Source: Parasponia andersonii (lineage: Eukaryota; Streptophyta; Magnoliopsida; Rosales; Cannabaceae). Taken from it: a stretch of 64,000 nt of DNA. Under the pieces are notes generated by a model. It had not been told where the DNA came from, ran no database searches, and was given only the letters and a program-made list of their open reading frames with translations. Positions 37,726-49,405 of the stretch are shown in pieces (the first letter of the stretch is position 1; each line of letters begins with the position of its first letter). The stretch is taken from the NCBI GenBank assembly GCA_002914805.1, contig JXTB01000417.1, forward strand, positions 102,985 to 166,984, read 5' to 3'. Position numbers and translations under genes: made by a program.

Positions 37726-39969
37726 TCTCTCTCCAATCTCAAGCTCTCTTTCTGTTACCCTCCCCAAGATTCCTCAATCTCTTGAGCTCTCTCTTTCCTC
37801 TCTAGCTCTAGCTTCCGTCTCAAGCCAAAATAATAATTTGGTACTGAAAATCACTGAATTCCAATGCCTTCATCAGATCCACTCGGACCCTAAATCGTCA
37901 GGTACCAAATTTTTTGTATGACCCAAATCTCTTTTGTTCTTCTTCAATCTTCAAAATTTGGATTATGCTTACTATTAGGGTTTGTCTGTTGAGTCCGACT
38001 GAGTTTCTCATTTTTGAAGGCTTCAAATTATTTTTCTGTATTGATTGGCCCTTTTTTTTAAATTTAAATTTAAATTTAATTTTTTGTTGAGTGAGTGGAA
38101 GAAAGTGTGTAATATATTTGGATTTTAATTTTTTTTGTATGATTCAGAGTGTGAAGTGGTGATTTTGGAGTCCATAGTCCGTAGGATTATGATTTTATTT
38201 ATTATTATTTTTGTATGATTTTATTTATTTATTTATTATCTACAGACACACGTGATTATATTGCCATTCGTGTAAAACTCTATTAAAATTCTCACAATGC
38301 TCTATTCCAATCGGTCTTAATTTCAAAAAAAAAAATCGGTCTCACTTTGTCAACTTATTGGTAATGTTTATTTATTCGAATCTTTTATTTTAAGTATTAT
38401 ATTGAGTGAAATTATTTGCCGGTGCTCTCTGAAAAAAATTAATCAAATTTTTGGCCAAGAATATTTAGAATAACATACTGGACCTTTCTTCTTCTTCTTC
38501 TTCCTTTTTTTTTTTTTTAAAAAAGAGTGCGACTTTGTACATTTACAAATATTTTCCTTTTATTTCTTCAATTTATTCCTAAGACACTAATTTGAAGAAA
38601 GAAAATCTAATTGATACTTACATGTCACATTAAACCTAAAGGAAAAGAGTGGAAAAGAAATGAAAGAATAAGAAATAATGATTTAAAAAGGCTAGGATTT
38701 CCATTTTATACATATCGAAGAAAAGTTTTCCTCTTTCTTTCTCATCTCCAATACTAATTTATGACGGTGGATATATTTGTAAGGTTGAAATTTTAGAAGA
38801 AACAATCCAAATTGGGATACAAAACCAATAAATAACTATGAGATGAAGTTGGATGTAAATTTGTGAGTGCAAATGTGTTGTGTATAAATTGTTCTCAAAA
38901 TCGGCTGTTTCCTATTAGGTCAAAAATCTGCCTAAACATCTCAACTAGGGCTATCTGAACAAGTTTTGGGAAAAAAAATACTTTCATGAAAAGTACAATA
39001 ATTATAATGATAATGTTAATAGTAATAAAAACAATATATCTTATCATTAGGTGTTTGCTCCAACACACTTATAATTGAAAACTTTCAAGGGAATAATTGC
39101 ACTAATACATTTATCCTAATGTTATACAGTCTGATGCCATATAAAATCAGGAGTTTGTTTCTTCAGATCTGTCATAACTATTCTTGATCCCTGGTTGAAA
39201 AAAATTTATTTGAAGGGTGAAGCTTGCTTCCTAATAATACACAAGATGCTTGCCTAGTTGTCACAATCCACAAAAGTTTGCTTGCATAAAATCTCTATGC
39301 AATCAATTCCTCTTTTACCAAAGTGGCAAACATTGTTAACACAGAAACCATCTTAGAATGATGCTTATATCAATTATCAAGAATCAATAATTCTTAAGCA
39401 TACCCTCTATATGTATTATGTACTGAGACTTTTAAGTTTCCTAGAAACTTTTAAACAGATTTAAAATTTCATGATATACATAATGCTTTCTACCATAAAA
39501 GGGTTTAAAAAACAGAAAAGCTACATAATGAAGTGATATTTTAGACTGATAAAACAAGACACAATCTAACCCTTTTGCTTATTGATTTCATCATATTAAA
39601 TCTATATCGCATATTATAACAATTTTTAATAGATCTCCTTCAGATAACATAATATACTTCTTTTCACTGAAATAGACATTCTTCCTTAACCAAATTCAGA
39701 TAACTTTGTGTGTGTCAAATATTGGTCCAAGCTTAATGACCCTGAAGCAACCCAACCAAGAACCTTTGTCTATCTTCTTCTACATCATGCATGGTATCGC
39801 CGGCTTTGAAAATACAAATTGAAAACCTTAACCGCAATATACTAGTGATTATGTTCTGTGTATTGATATGTAGCTGGACCTCTATAAGAAGGCCAGTGTC
39901 GCATTTATAATTGATGATATTATCACCTGGTACCAAGTAATCCAAACTTTAACTGATATTGGGTTCTAC
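37726..39969. other. CACTA 2 interior, noncoding or unassigned
   Basis: CT-rich leader-like sequence (37726-37900) is followed by AT-rich sequence. A minus-strand open frame (39733-39945) begins just after an AG acceptor-like site, but I do not recognise the peptide and it does not match the next expected FANCD2 exon. Confidence 0.45.
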
Positions 39970-40436
39970 CTGAGATAAGGATGGCTCGGTACCATTTTTT
40001 GCATCACCAAGATAGGAAACTATCTTTAGGGTGCCAATGAGACTTATCTTCTTGAACTTGAGATCTGTATGACTAACCTGCACATTAGGAAAGTGAAAAA
40101 GGTTAATGTTCTACTTTTAATACCAATGTATTGATGAGGAATGAGTTTTCTACATCCCTAATATTATTAGAAATATTAGTTCCATGCTAAGGGCACAAAC
40201 CATGATACCTGTTTCCGGACTATAATCAAAAGTTCATTAGAAAAAGAAGATCTGTATGAATCTGCATTAGATTGAGCATATAGTGCTAGTTGGCTAAAAA
40301 CCTCATAGACCTGTACTTCAGTAAAGCCAGTGAAAGGGAAGAATGAATACTTTAAGTCCTTTGAATCACAAACAAACACAGTATCCTACCTTATGCAAAT
40401 TTTCAATATTAAATCCCTCCAAGTAATCCAATATAC
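39970..40436 (-). pseudogene. Captured three-exon fragment resembling FANCD2 inside CACTA 2
   Basis: Three consecutive exon-like blocks on the minus strand, each bounded by GT/AG sites and open throughout. Block 1, about 40390-40436, reads GILDYLEGFNIENLHK. Block 2, 40209-40310 (34 codons), contains VYEVFSQLALYAQS and ends LLIIVRKQ. Block 3, 39970-40077 (36 codons), contains FKKISLIGTLKIVSYLGDA and ends EPSLSQ. Introns of 79 and 131 bp are phase 0. The order and spacing match, from memory, the vertebrate FANCD2 stretch with GILDYLDNIS, KLFYVLSTLAFSKQ, IRKQ, LIGIIGAVTMAGIMA and SPSLTQ, just before the monoubiquitinated lysine region (not included here). FANCD2 acts in the nucleus in interstrand cross-link repair. 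The fragment covers only about 85 residues, lies inside the transposon and opposite to its transposase, so it is a transduplicate and not a working gene. The start of block 1 is uncertain. Confidence 0.72.
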
Positions 40437-40923
40437 CTTGTTTGAGAACAAAAAACACATCAAGAAGACCCAAATTAGGATACCAAAATTAGATTGCCAG
40501 GAAAAGTGAACATACACACACAAATTCTGGTCCTCAAATAAAGCCCATTCTTTAATGTGGGCGAATTAGGCCGATGAGAAAAATGGTCCAATAAGCCCAA
40601 AATTAATCTGGAAAGTAACTATCATTAACTGTCATATGTACACTAGTCTAGAACGTTCCATAAATGAGTCTTCGAATTTGAAGCAATACAAAAATAATAG
40701 TAATAACAATAAAAAAAAAAGTTCCAAAGCTTAAGCAAAAAGAAAGGAGAAAGAGAGAAATGGGATAGCAATTAATTAAGTATTGGTTTCACTCTCCAAC
40801 TTCAAATTTACTTCCAAATTTCGAAGGTATATGATTTTTAATTTATTTATTAATTTTAACTACGTTTTGTGAAAATTAAAATAGAAATTTTTCTTACTTT
40901 TCTTTTTCTTTTATTTTTTTTTT

Positions 40924-41094
40924 GGTTTTTGTAATTTAGCTTTGTTTGTAAAATTTTCAAGATTGAGTTCTCTTATGATTATATTGAATTATGTATTTTC
41001 TTTTCTTTTCTTTTTTTGGTTTTTGTAATTGAGCTTTGTTTGTAAAATTTTCAAGATTGAGTTCTCTTATGATTATATTGAATTATGTAGTTTT
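40924..41094. repeat. 94 bp-spaced tandem duplication
   Basis: About 75 bp starting GGTTTTTGTAATTTAGC at 40924 recur at 41018 with a single visible difference. Local duplication within CACTA 2. Confidence 0.85.
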
Positions 41095-41412
41095 TCTTTC
41101 AAGGATGAACTATGTAGTATCAAGTACGGGATTAGTCTGAAATAACTCTGAAATATTTTAGTTTATATATTTTAGTTTTATATCTAATTTGTATTATAAT
41201 GTAGGTGATTTTATTATGGAAATGTGCACACACTTGGCTACAAGTGTTGTGTGTGTACATATATATACACACTTGGTATTAAGTACCGAGTGTGCACACT
41301 TAGTGTGCACACCTCTTGGTACTCGGTGCTGTATGTGCAGCTTGTTAAACATAATTTTTGGAACATGTGTTCATCATTTTAGTGCACCAAAATGTGTAAT
41401 AAAATATTGAAC

Positions 41413-41508
41413 ACCAAAAAAATAAGGGAGAACTTGTACCGTCTTTTGGAGGATCCTTAGTGGTTAGGATCTCCTAAAAGTGGCACAAGTTCCCCTTTTT
41501 TTTTTGGC
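41413..41508. mobile_element. 96 bp hairpin, MITE-like or precursor-like
   Basis: Arms of about 43 bp (left ACCAAAAAAATAAGGGAGAA..., right reverse complement GCCAAAAAAAAAAGGGGAA...) pair through GGATCC/GGATCT with a short loop TTAGTGGTTA. Several mismatches. It is the size of a tiny MITE or small-RNA precursor and sits upstream of the transposase remnant. Confidence 0.55.
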
Positions 41509-41763
41509 ACTTAAAATTTTATCTCTTAAAAATTTTTGATTTCATAATATACATAATAATTTTTAATTTTAGATTAAAATCATAGTAAATAAAAATTGTG
41601 TATTAAATAAAAAATAATCATATGACACCTAAAATGATAAAACACCCCTATAAGACATAAAACATGCTAAATTTCCCAAAATAACCCTAGATATCGATAT
41701 CGACTTCTGAATTATCTCGTCTGGACAATTTGGGATTACACGTTATGTGTTGTCGTTTGCTTA

Positions 41764-44700
41764 TAAACATTGTTCTCTGGTCAATATGACTTAAGGTCGT
41801 TGCCTAACAAGTACTCCGGAGATGATATTTTGAGTCGGTTAGAGCACTTATAGATCAGGTTGCCTGGGAAATACAAAGATTATGGCGGAGTGAAGAGAAA
41901 ACGTACTACAGTCGAGCTAAACTGGTCGAAAAAAAGCATTTTTTTCGAACTTGACTATTGGCGGCGCTTGTTACTGATACATAATTTAGATGTCATACAC
42001 ATCGAGAAAAATGTATATGACAGTGTCTTAGGAACTCTCTTGAGCATCGAGGGGAAATCAAAAGATACAGATAAGGCTAGACTTGATCTTGCAGATATAA
42101 ATATTCGCAAGAAGTTACATTTATACAAAGTGGGAAACAAGTGGAAGAAGCCACATGCTTCTTACACTTTAAGTCGTGGGGAGCGAAAGAAGTTCTGTCA
42201 ATTTATCAAGTCAGTCCAATTTCCTGATGGGATTGTTTCCAATTTAGCAAAAAATATGAGTGAAACAGAAGACAAGATATCTGGTTTAAAATCACATGTC
42301 TGTCATGTCTTGTTCCAACATCTTTTACCTGCTAGGATTAGAACGTATTTGAAAAAGGAAATCCGGGAGACTATCACTGATTTGTGTTTTTTTTCCCAAA
42401 AGCTTTGTGCACGCTCATTGAATGTGACCAATTTAGAAAAACTACAAAAGGATGTTGTAACCATATCAGCTAAGTTGGAAAGAATATTTCCACCTGCCTT
42501 CTTTGATATAATGATTCACTTGATTCTCCATTTACCAGAAGAGGCAATACAGGGTGGACCCGTTCATTTTCGATGGATGTACTCAATTGAGCGGGCCATG
42601 GGAGTTTATAAACAGTATGTTCAAAATCGGGCACGTTCAAAAGGGTCTATTGCTGAAGCGTATGTCGTTACAGAGGCGCTTACATTTTGCTCTATGTATT
42701 TGCGGGGTGTCGAAACTTGATTTAATCGACCCGAACACAATGAAATTGTTGTTGATGCTTGACCAAATCACATATTGTCAGTCTTTAAGTCTGTTGGTCA
42801 CCCACTGGCCAAAAAAGATATTATTATTCTTAATCCTTCTAATTGGCCTAAATCTGAATGGTACGTAATGAACAAGTGCCCGGAACTACAAAAATATCTT
42901 GAGTAAGTATTTTATACCTTTCTTTGATTTTTGTTCAATGTTATTAGAACTTCTCTAATATATAACACTACATACATGTAGTGAGCATATGAGAGAGTTA
43001 GAGGCTAAAGTTGATGCAAACCTAGAATGGCAACAAGAAGTTGAGTTTTCTACATGGTTTAAATCCCAAGTAAGCTTCTTTTGTATAATTTCCTAAATTT
43101 TGCTAATCTTTGCACCAAATTATGTGTTATCTAATGACTTTTTTATATTAGATAAATCAATTACGAACATCAAGTTCAGATGAGTTCAATAATGAATTGT
43201 ATGCATTGGCTAGTAGATCCAACTTCTCAAGTTCCTCCTACCTTGGTTATGTGGTGAATGGGGTAAAGTTTCTAGTTGACAAGCATGACAGTAAACGCAA
43301 CACCCAGAATTATGGTGTCTGTATTCTTAGATATGATGGGAACTACTTCTATGGTATACTGGAACAAGTTCTAGAGTTGTCATATATTAAAGGGTACAAC
43401 GTGGTATTGTTTAGATGCAGGTGGTTCGACACAAATCCAAGAAAAAAACGGATTCAGCTAGACGAACAATTCACAAGTATATACATAGGTGCTTACTGGT
43501 ACAAAGATGACCCATTTATACTTGCATCACAAGCAGAGCTGATTTATTACACCAATGATGATAAGAATGGGCCATTGTGNACTTGATTCTCCATTTACCA
43601 GAAGAGGCAATACAGGGTGGACCCGTTCATTTTCGATGGATGTACTCAATTGAGCGGGCCATGGGAGTTTATAAACAGTATGTTCAAAATCGGGCACGTT
43701 CAAAAGGGTCTATTGCTGAAGCGTATGTCGTTACAGAGGCGCTTACATTTTGCTCTATGTATTTGCGGGGTGTCGAAACTTGATTTAATCGACCCGAACA
43801 CAATGAAATTGTTGTTGATGCTTGACCAAATCACATATTGTCAGTCTTTAAGTCTGTTGGTCACCCACTGGCCAAAAAAGATATTATTATTCTTAATCCT
43901 TCTAATTGGCCTAAATCTGAATGGTACGTAATGAACAACTGCCCGGAACTACAAAAATATCTTGAGTAAGTATTTTATACCTTTCTTTGATTTTTGTTCA
44001 ATGTTATTAGAACTTCTCTAATATATAACACTACATACATGTAGTGAGCATATGAGAGAGTTAGAGGCTAAAGTTGATGCAAACCTAGAATGGCAACAAG
44101 AAGTTGAGTTTTCTACATGGTTTAAATCCCAAGTAAGCTTCTTTTGTATAATTTCCTAAATTTTGCTAATCTTTGCACCAAATTATGTGTTATCTAATGA
44201 CTTTTTTATATTAGATAAATCAATTACGAACATCAAGTTCAGATGAGTTCAATAATGAATTGTATGCATTGGCTAGTAGATCCAACTTCTCAAGTTCCTC
44301 CTACCTTGGTTATGTGGTGAATGGGGTAAAGTTTCTAGTTGACAAGCATGACAGTAAACGCAACACCCAGAATTATGGTGTCTGTATTCTTAGATATGAT
44401 GGGAACTACTTCTATGGTATACTGGAACAAGTTCTAGAGTTGTCATATATTAAAGGGTACAACGTGGTATTGTTTAGATGCAGGTGGTTCGACACAAATC
44501 CAAGAAAAAAACGGATTCAGCTAGACGAACAATTCACAAGTATATATATAGGTACTTACTGGTACAAAGATGACCCATTTATACTTGCATCACAAGCAGA
44601 GCTGATTTATTACACCAATGATGATAAGAATGGGCCATTGTGGAAACTTATTAACAAGTATACGCCTTGACACATATGGGACTTTCCAGATGCGGTAGAT

Positions 44701-45018
44701 GTTTCTGATATTGCATCAACAAGCATCGATGTTCCTATTTTGCAAGAAGCGAATTCTTTGTCACTCCAATTGTGGGTTGAGCTTTCGGAAATGGAAAATG
44801 TTCGATTTCATTGGGAAAATGTCGAACCAGATGAAGTAGACAATATTGATGACCTTATCTGTCAAGCTCGTGTTGTGACCCCTAATGACGTCTTAGTTGA
44901 TGATGATGAGTTCGAAGACGATACTTTAGAGGAATATAATGATGAAAAAGTTGAACTTGATGACGATAGTGATACAAGTTCTAAAGAAGAGAATGAAATA
45001 TTTGATAATGTAATATAA
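41764..45018 (+). pseudogene. TNP2-like CACTA transposase (C-terminal part, DUF4218, DUF4216), decayed
   Basis: Coding similarity begins near 41800 with GDDILSRLEHL, after which an open frame (41860-42720) gives PGKYKDYGGVKRKRT, ELNWSKKSIFFELDYWRRLLL and HNLDVIHIEKNVYDSVLGTLL, the conserved C-terminal part of TNP2 transposases. A DUF4218 region follows (LPARIRTYLKKEIRETI ... ILHLPEEAIQGGPVHFRWMYSIER). After a stop and shift come two introns (donors near 42904 and 43072) and a DUF4216 domain (YGVCILRYDGNYFYGILEQVL ... VVLFRCRWFDT). The acidic tail is 44740-45018. The N-terminal catalytic part is missing and stops occur near 41850, 42718 and 44668. The stretch 42518-43579 is repeated at 43581-44642. 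The protein would have cut CACTA ends; this copy is dead. Confidence 0.88.
42518..44642. repeat. 1062 bp direct duplication around a single N (likely assembly artefact)
   Basis: 42518-43579 and 43581-44642 are the same 1062 bp, offset by 1063, separated by one undetermined base at 43580. I see only a few substitutions (e.g. AACAAGTGCC vs AACAACTGCC; GGTGCTTACTGG vs GGTACTTACTGG). The first copy stops exactly at the N and the second resumes mid-exon, which fits two overlapping contigs or haplotypes set side by side. Confidence 0.88.
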
Positions 45019-45119
45019 TTTTATAGTCTAGTGTGTGTAGAGTTTTGACAATTTTGTGTTTATTATTTTTTATATTGCTATGTAATGTTTCTAAACTACG
45101 ATAATATTTTTTTTATAGG

Positions 45120-46640
45120 ATGTCTAGCCATGGGAGCACTCCCCTAGCAACTAGTGCTGCCTCCGGTTCCAACTTTGGAGATAATAGACATGATCCCAAG
45201 GGAAAGAGGGTTAGGGAAGAGGCGAGAGGTTGTTCGGTCAAAAAGGAACTTAGGAGGCTTAAGACTGACCGATTAAAGGTCAAATTTTGTGAGAAGACAG
45301 GGAAGCCTATCTTGGATCATGACAAGATGTTCTTGAACATTCTTGCCAATATGGTTAGAGACACCATCCCAGCTTCCACTCCAACATGGATAGATGTGAA
45401 GAAAGAAGACATTAAGCTCATCTTGAACTAGATGGAGGTGAGTGAGTTTCCTAAAATATTATTTTAAGCTATTTTAATAAAGCCTTTATTAATAATTGTC
45501 CATTTTAATTTCACAGATGAAATTTAATTATCTTCGGTCTGATGCACTCTTCATGGACTCTATTGAGCAGTCCATGATGGCATATTTACAGGATTAGTGC
45601 AACATGATACAGAATCATTTTACGAAAATAGGGGGTAAGAGGGATATGGCTTTTATTAAGGCCAATCTGTACAAGAATGTTCCTTTCGATCAGTGGAATA
45701 TTTTGTGTGATCGTTTCGGTTCTCAAGAGTTTGAGGAAATTAACATGCTTTTACAAAAAAAAAGATGAATTATTAAGAATAAATGATAATCAATGGTGAA
45801 ATTAACAAGTTGTGTATTTTTGCAGAAAGTCTCGACACAAACCTCGGAAAATCGGTCTAAGCAATTATATCTGCCTGTACAAGGGTCGTCTAGCATGATT
45901 AGCCAGATGAAGGCAAAGGTTAGAAAGTCAAACATTTTCTCTAATCAGTACATAATATTCTATAACCAAATAATCTACCTTTTTTTCCTACTTTTTATAG
46001 GGCAACCCAAAGACCAGAGAGGTTATGAGCCCTATCGACTACTTCGAGAGTCGTCATCTCAAACCGTCTGGTTGGCGGAACGAGTATACCCAGGAAAAAC
46101 ATGTAAGAATTCATTCTATTTGTTTAAAATATTTAATTTGCGTATATAAATTATAATTACTTTAATTTTTATTTTATTTTGTAGGCAGAGATGGTTACGT
46201 CCAGGGCAGAGGCACTCACTTAAACTTAGTCTCGTGCTCAGTCTGAGCTTAGGGATGGTGCCTCGTCTGTTGAGTCTGTGGTAGGGCCAGAACAGGTTGA
46301 TGAATTTCAGATCATGTCCAAGGCTTTAGGGACTAGATTTAGGTGGCAAAAAGGGTTGGGAGCACTCCCTCGGCTGAAAAGTATAGGAGGACAGAGGGCT
46401 GCCAGCACGGGATAAGTCGCTGTGATAATCGCCACCTTGAAGCAGCAACTAGCTGAGAAGGATGCAGAGCATACATGGTGGATCGACGAGACTCAGTGAC
46501 AAATGGTCGAAAAAGAAGCAGAGAACCAACGCCGGCTTAAAGAAACTCAGTGACAACTCAACGAGCAAAACCGGATGCTTCAAACATTGATTGCAAAGCT
46601 CGGCATCGAGATGCCACTGCCTCCGTGTCCAGAATTGTAG
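45120..46640 (+). pseudogene. Second CACTA gene, TNPA/Transposase_24-like, decayed
   Basis: It starts MSSHGSTPLATSAASGSNFG at 45120. Domain-like segments follow: KKELRRLKTDRLKVKF, then after an intron MKFNYLRSDALFMDSIEQSM, GKRDMAFIKANLYKNVPFDQW, then SPIDYFESRHLKPSGWRNEYT, and finally a coiled coil rich in Q, E and K ending IEMPLPPCPEL at 46640. This is the layout of the plant Ptta/En/Spm transposase family that binds subterminal motifs. Stops occur at several points (e.g. 45429, 45597, 46222, 46413). It is 100 bp downstream of the TNP2-like remnant on the same strand. Confidence 0.82.
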
Positions 46641-46702
46641 AGTTTTTTTATTTTACAATATGTTCTAATTTTAGATACAACTTGTATATTTTCTTTATTT
46701 AA

Positions 46703-46725
46703 NNNNNNNNNNNNNNNNNNNNNNN
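46703..46725. other. Assembly gap, 23 N
   Basis: Undetermined bases between the second transposase remnant and the right subterminal repeats. No duplication of flanks is seen here. Confidence 0.99.
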
Positions 46726-46739
46726 CAAATTAATAAATT

Positions 46740-47277
46740 TTTTTCCGACGCAGAATTACGTCGGTAAAAGTATTTTTATTTTTATAAATATTTTTTAGAT
46801 ATTTTCACCAACACATTTTGTCGTCGGAAAATGTATTGTACGTTTTTAAATTATCTTTTTAATAACTTTCACCGACGTATAAATGAGTCAGTAATTGTTT
46901 AACTTTTACCGACGGAGAAACGCGTTTGTGAATGTTAACTTTCACCGACGCGTTTATTTGTCGGTGAAAGTTAAACAATTTCCGGCGCATTTATGCATCG
47001 GTGAAAGTATTTGTTGGTGAAAGTCAAGTAGATTTCGAATTTGGGGATATTTTCCCCGACAAAAAACTTTTTCCGACGTAAACCGTACGTCGGTAAAACT
47101 CACTAATATGTCGGCGAAGGTTACTTTTACCGACCAAATTAAATTTCCGTCGGTAAGTTACATTTAACTACGGTCTTACACAGACAATAATCGCCGATGA
47201 GGAATTACGTCGGCAATTGTTAAATACCTTTCCATGACGTTTTATGTTACTTTTGTTGATGCAAAAATGCGTCGGTG
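46740..47277. repeat. Right subterminal repeats of CACTA 2
   Basis: Dense copies of CACCGACG/CGTCGGTGAAAG in both orientations, e.g. TTTCACCGACGCGTTTATTTGTCGGTGAAAG near 46950, each pair able to fold back. They end at the terminal inverted repeat. Confidence 0.85.
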
Positions 47278-47298
47278 AAAATCATGTTTCTTATAGTG

Positions 47299-48661
47299 CA
47301 AATTGCCCTAAGTTATTCCAAAATAATCCATCACTTTAATTTAGAATTTTCTTTTACGTCCCACTACTTCAGTAGTTTCTACTTGGCCTTCGAATAATAT
47401 TTTTCCTTTTTTATTGTATGCATCATATCATGTCCCACAAATCATTTATTAGCACACAGTAAAATTAGGAATAGCAGTATGTGTTGTGTCAACTTAACTA
47501 AATAGGTTGATTGGCTATTTAAACATTTTTTGGCCCAAAGCTCTATATATGGCTAAACTCAAAAATTTATAACTAAATATCTCACTTATTTAATAATAAA
47601 AATAGATATATGACATATTTCATAACTGAAGTTTTAAATATAACACTTACTAGATTAACTATATTGTTATATACAGCCAAACCATGAAGTATTATTCTTT
47701 CTTAAATCATATCTTTAGTTTTATAAAATAGTGGGTAAATTTAAACTTTTCAAAACTTTTAAATAAAGCAACTGCGTGACATTTCTTGCTGAAAGTATCT
47801 TTATAAAATATACAATCAAAAGAGATTTTCATCAGTCTATTTTGTTATCAGCAGTAGTATTTTCATTACACCCAAAATATCATAATACAAAAACATCGTC
47901 CATAGGTCAAGTTCGTCCACATCTATATGATCATGGTGACTAAAAGCAAATCAGGCAACCAACTAGTCAACACCAAAATGTATCTTTTCATCAACATTAC
48001 AAGACTATAATAAGCTAAAGCTTAGTAAGTGAAAACTATATATGTTTATGTGTGCTTTAATATCTTATCAAATTCCTATTGTATATTTTTCTTTCTTAAA
48101 CATTTGAGTCCATGCCTTTCCTAAAAAAAAATATTCATAATTAGGCTCCATAACACATTGCTAGTCTCATAAGTTGATAGGCTGTGATAACATTGTATCG
48201 AAACTCTGGTCAAGAGTAAAAATAAAGTGCGACCGTCGTGTAAAGTTTTTTTTTTTTAAAAATCCTTCCCTCATCAAAGGGTATCCCATACCACGTTAAC
48301 ATTATCCTACTTCAATGAGACACATCATAAGATCTGTAGGTCTTGTTTCAAAAGGAGAGTCTACATCAACAGACTTACCTATCCAGCTCTAAAAAATTAG
48401 CAATTGTAATTAAAATTTATCTTATAAAAGTGATACAGTGGTACTCACTTTCAATTACTCTGTAATGAAATTCTCAATTTGTATGCAAGATATGCCATGC
48501 ATATGTCATTTCATAACTTTTAAAAATAAGTAAGTTTCATATAATTATATCTTCCTTATAATTCCTGTGATGCAGTTGTAAGTCTTTATTTACTTCGTGT
48601 CTTAAAAGAAATTAATAGTAGAAAGAGTCAATATTTTTGAGAGACTAGTGTGCCAATCACC
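47299..48661. other. Intergenic, no gene seen
   Basis: Begins with the CAA target duplication of CACTA 2. AT-rich, no coding or RNA gene recognised. Confidence 0.6.
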
Positions 48662-49405
48662 TGTTGTTGTGCGGTCTAAAATCCTAAGGTCGCATAAGAA
48701 TTATATGCGACCTCCTCCAAGAAGGATATATGCGACCTCCTTCGTGGTGCTTATATGCGACCTTTTCCGCAGGTTTTTGTGCGACCTTCTCCGTGCAGTT
48801 TTCCTTAACAAATAGGAAACCTATAGGAAAAGGGAAACACGAAAATACCATAAAGGAAACCTACAATAAGAGGGAAACAGGTAAATGCTGTGGAAGAAAC
48901 CTACAAGGAAAGGAAAACTGAAGACTCCTATTTGCAATTAACTAGTTATCCTTTTTGAGTAGTTATCCAATTATATTGTTATTTAATTTATGTTACCCAA
49001 TTGTATAGTTACCCATTTATACAATTAGGATCCTAGAGACATAGGGAACCTAGGGACATAAGGTCACTACAATCTATATAAAGGGGGCTCTATGTTCCGA
49101 AGAAAACACAATCAAGTTCTGGGCAGAAACAAGTCACAGAGAATAGAAGTCAGAGCAAATACACGCTTAGGGTATTCCAAACTTTGGGTAGTCTAATTCT
49201 TTAGCATTCTTCAATAGCTTTTGAGTATTGTAACCTTGAGTATTCATCATTATAGTGAGAAAACAGTGGACGTAGGCTCATCTTTTTCGGGGCTGAACCA
49301 CTATAAATCCCTCTCTTTTTACTTGCTTTGATTGCTACTTCAATTCACACAAGCCACATCTCTTAATTATTTATAAATTTATTGTTGATAAAACCTCCAT
49401 CAACA
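48662..49405 (+). mobile_element. Copia-like solo LTR
   Basis: It begins TGTTGTTGTGCGG and ends CCTCCATCAACA, the usual imperfect TG...CA ends of plant copia LTRs. A TATA box (CTATATAAAGGGGG, about 49073-49086) sits before a leader-like stretch. Near its 5' end are four tandem copies of a 24-25 bp unit. Flanks TCACC and CCTGT do not form a clear target duplication. No internal region is visible, so it is a solo or partial LTR. It abuts a gypsy LTR at 49406. Confidence 0.65.
48702..48802. repeat. Four tandem TATATGCGACCT units in the LTR
   Basis: The 24-25 bp unit (TATATGCGACCTCCTCC...) occurs at about 48703, 48728, 48752 and 48777, just inside the LTR start, where retrotransposon enhancers often lie. 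Confidence 0.8.

Larger units (their letters stand above)
37312..47298 (+). mobile_element. CACTA (En/Spm) element 2, structurally bounded, 9987 bp
   Basis: The left end CACTATAAGAAACATGATTT and the right end (reverse complement) are identical over 21 bp, then share CCGAC two bases later. CAA flanks both ends (37309-37311 and 47299-47301), the 3 bp target duplication of the superfamily. Subterminal regions (37333-37505 and 46740-47277) are full of CCGACG/CGTCGG motifs in both orientations, the usual transposase-binding landscape. On the plus strand lie two decayed transposase genes (about 41760-45018 and 45120-46640). The left 4 kb hold a large palindrome (37542-37725) and, on the minus strand, exons resembling FANCD2 (39970-40436). 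True length is about 1 kb less if the duplication at 42518-44642 is an assembly artefact. The target duplications are still perfect, suggesting modest age despite the coding decay. Confidence 0.92.

Noticed and set aside
39733-39945. 70-codon minus-strand frame as a further FANCD2 exon
   Set aside because: The peptide does not resemble the segment expected after EPSLSQ, so it was not added to the captured fragment.
42518-44642. True tandem duplication of the DUF4216 region
   Set aside because: The lone N exactly between the copies, and the same pattern at 24923, favour an assembly artefact.
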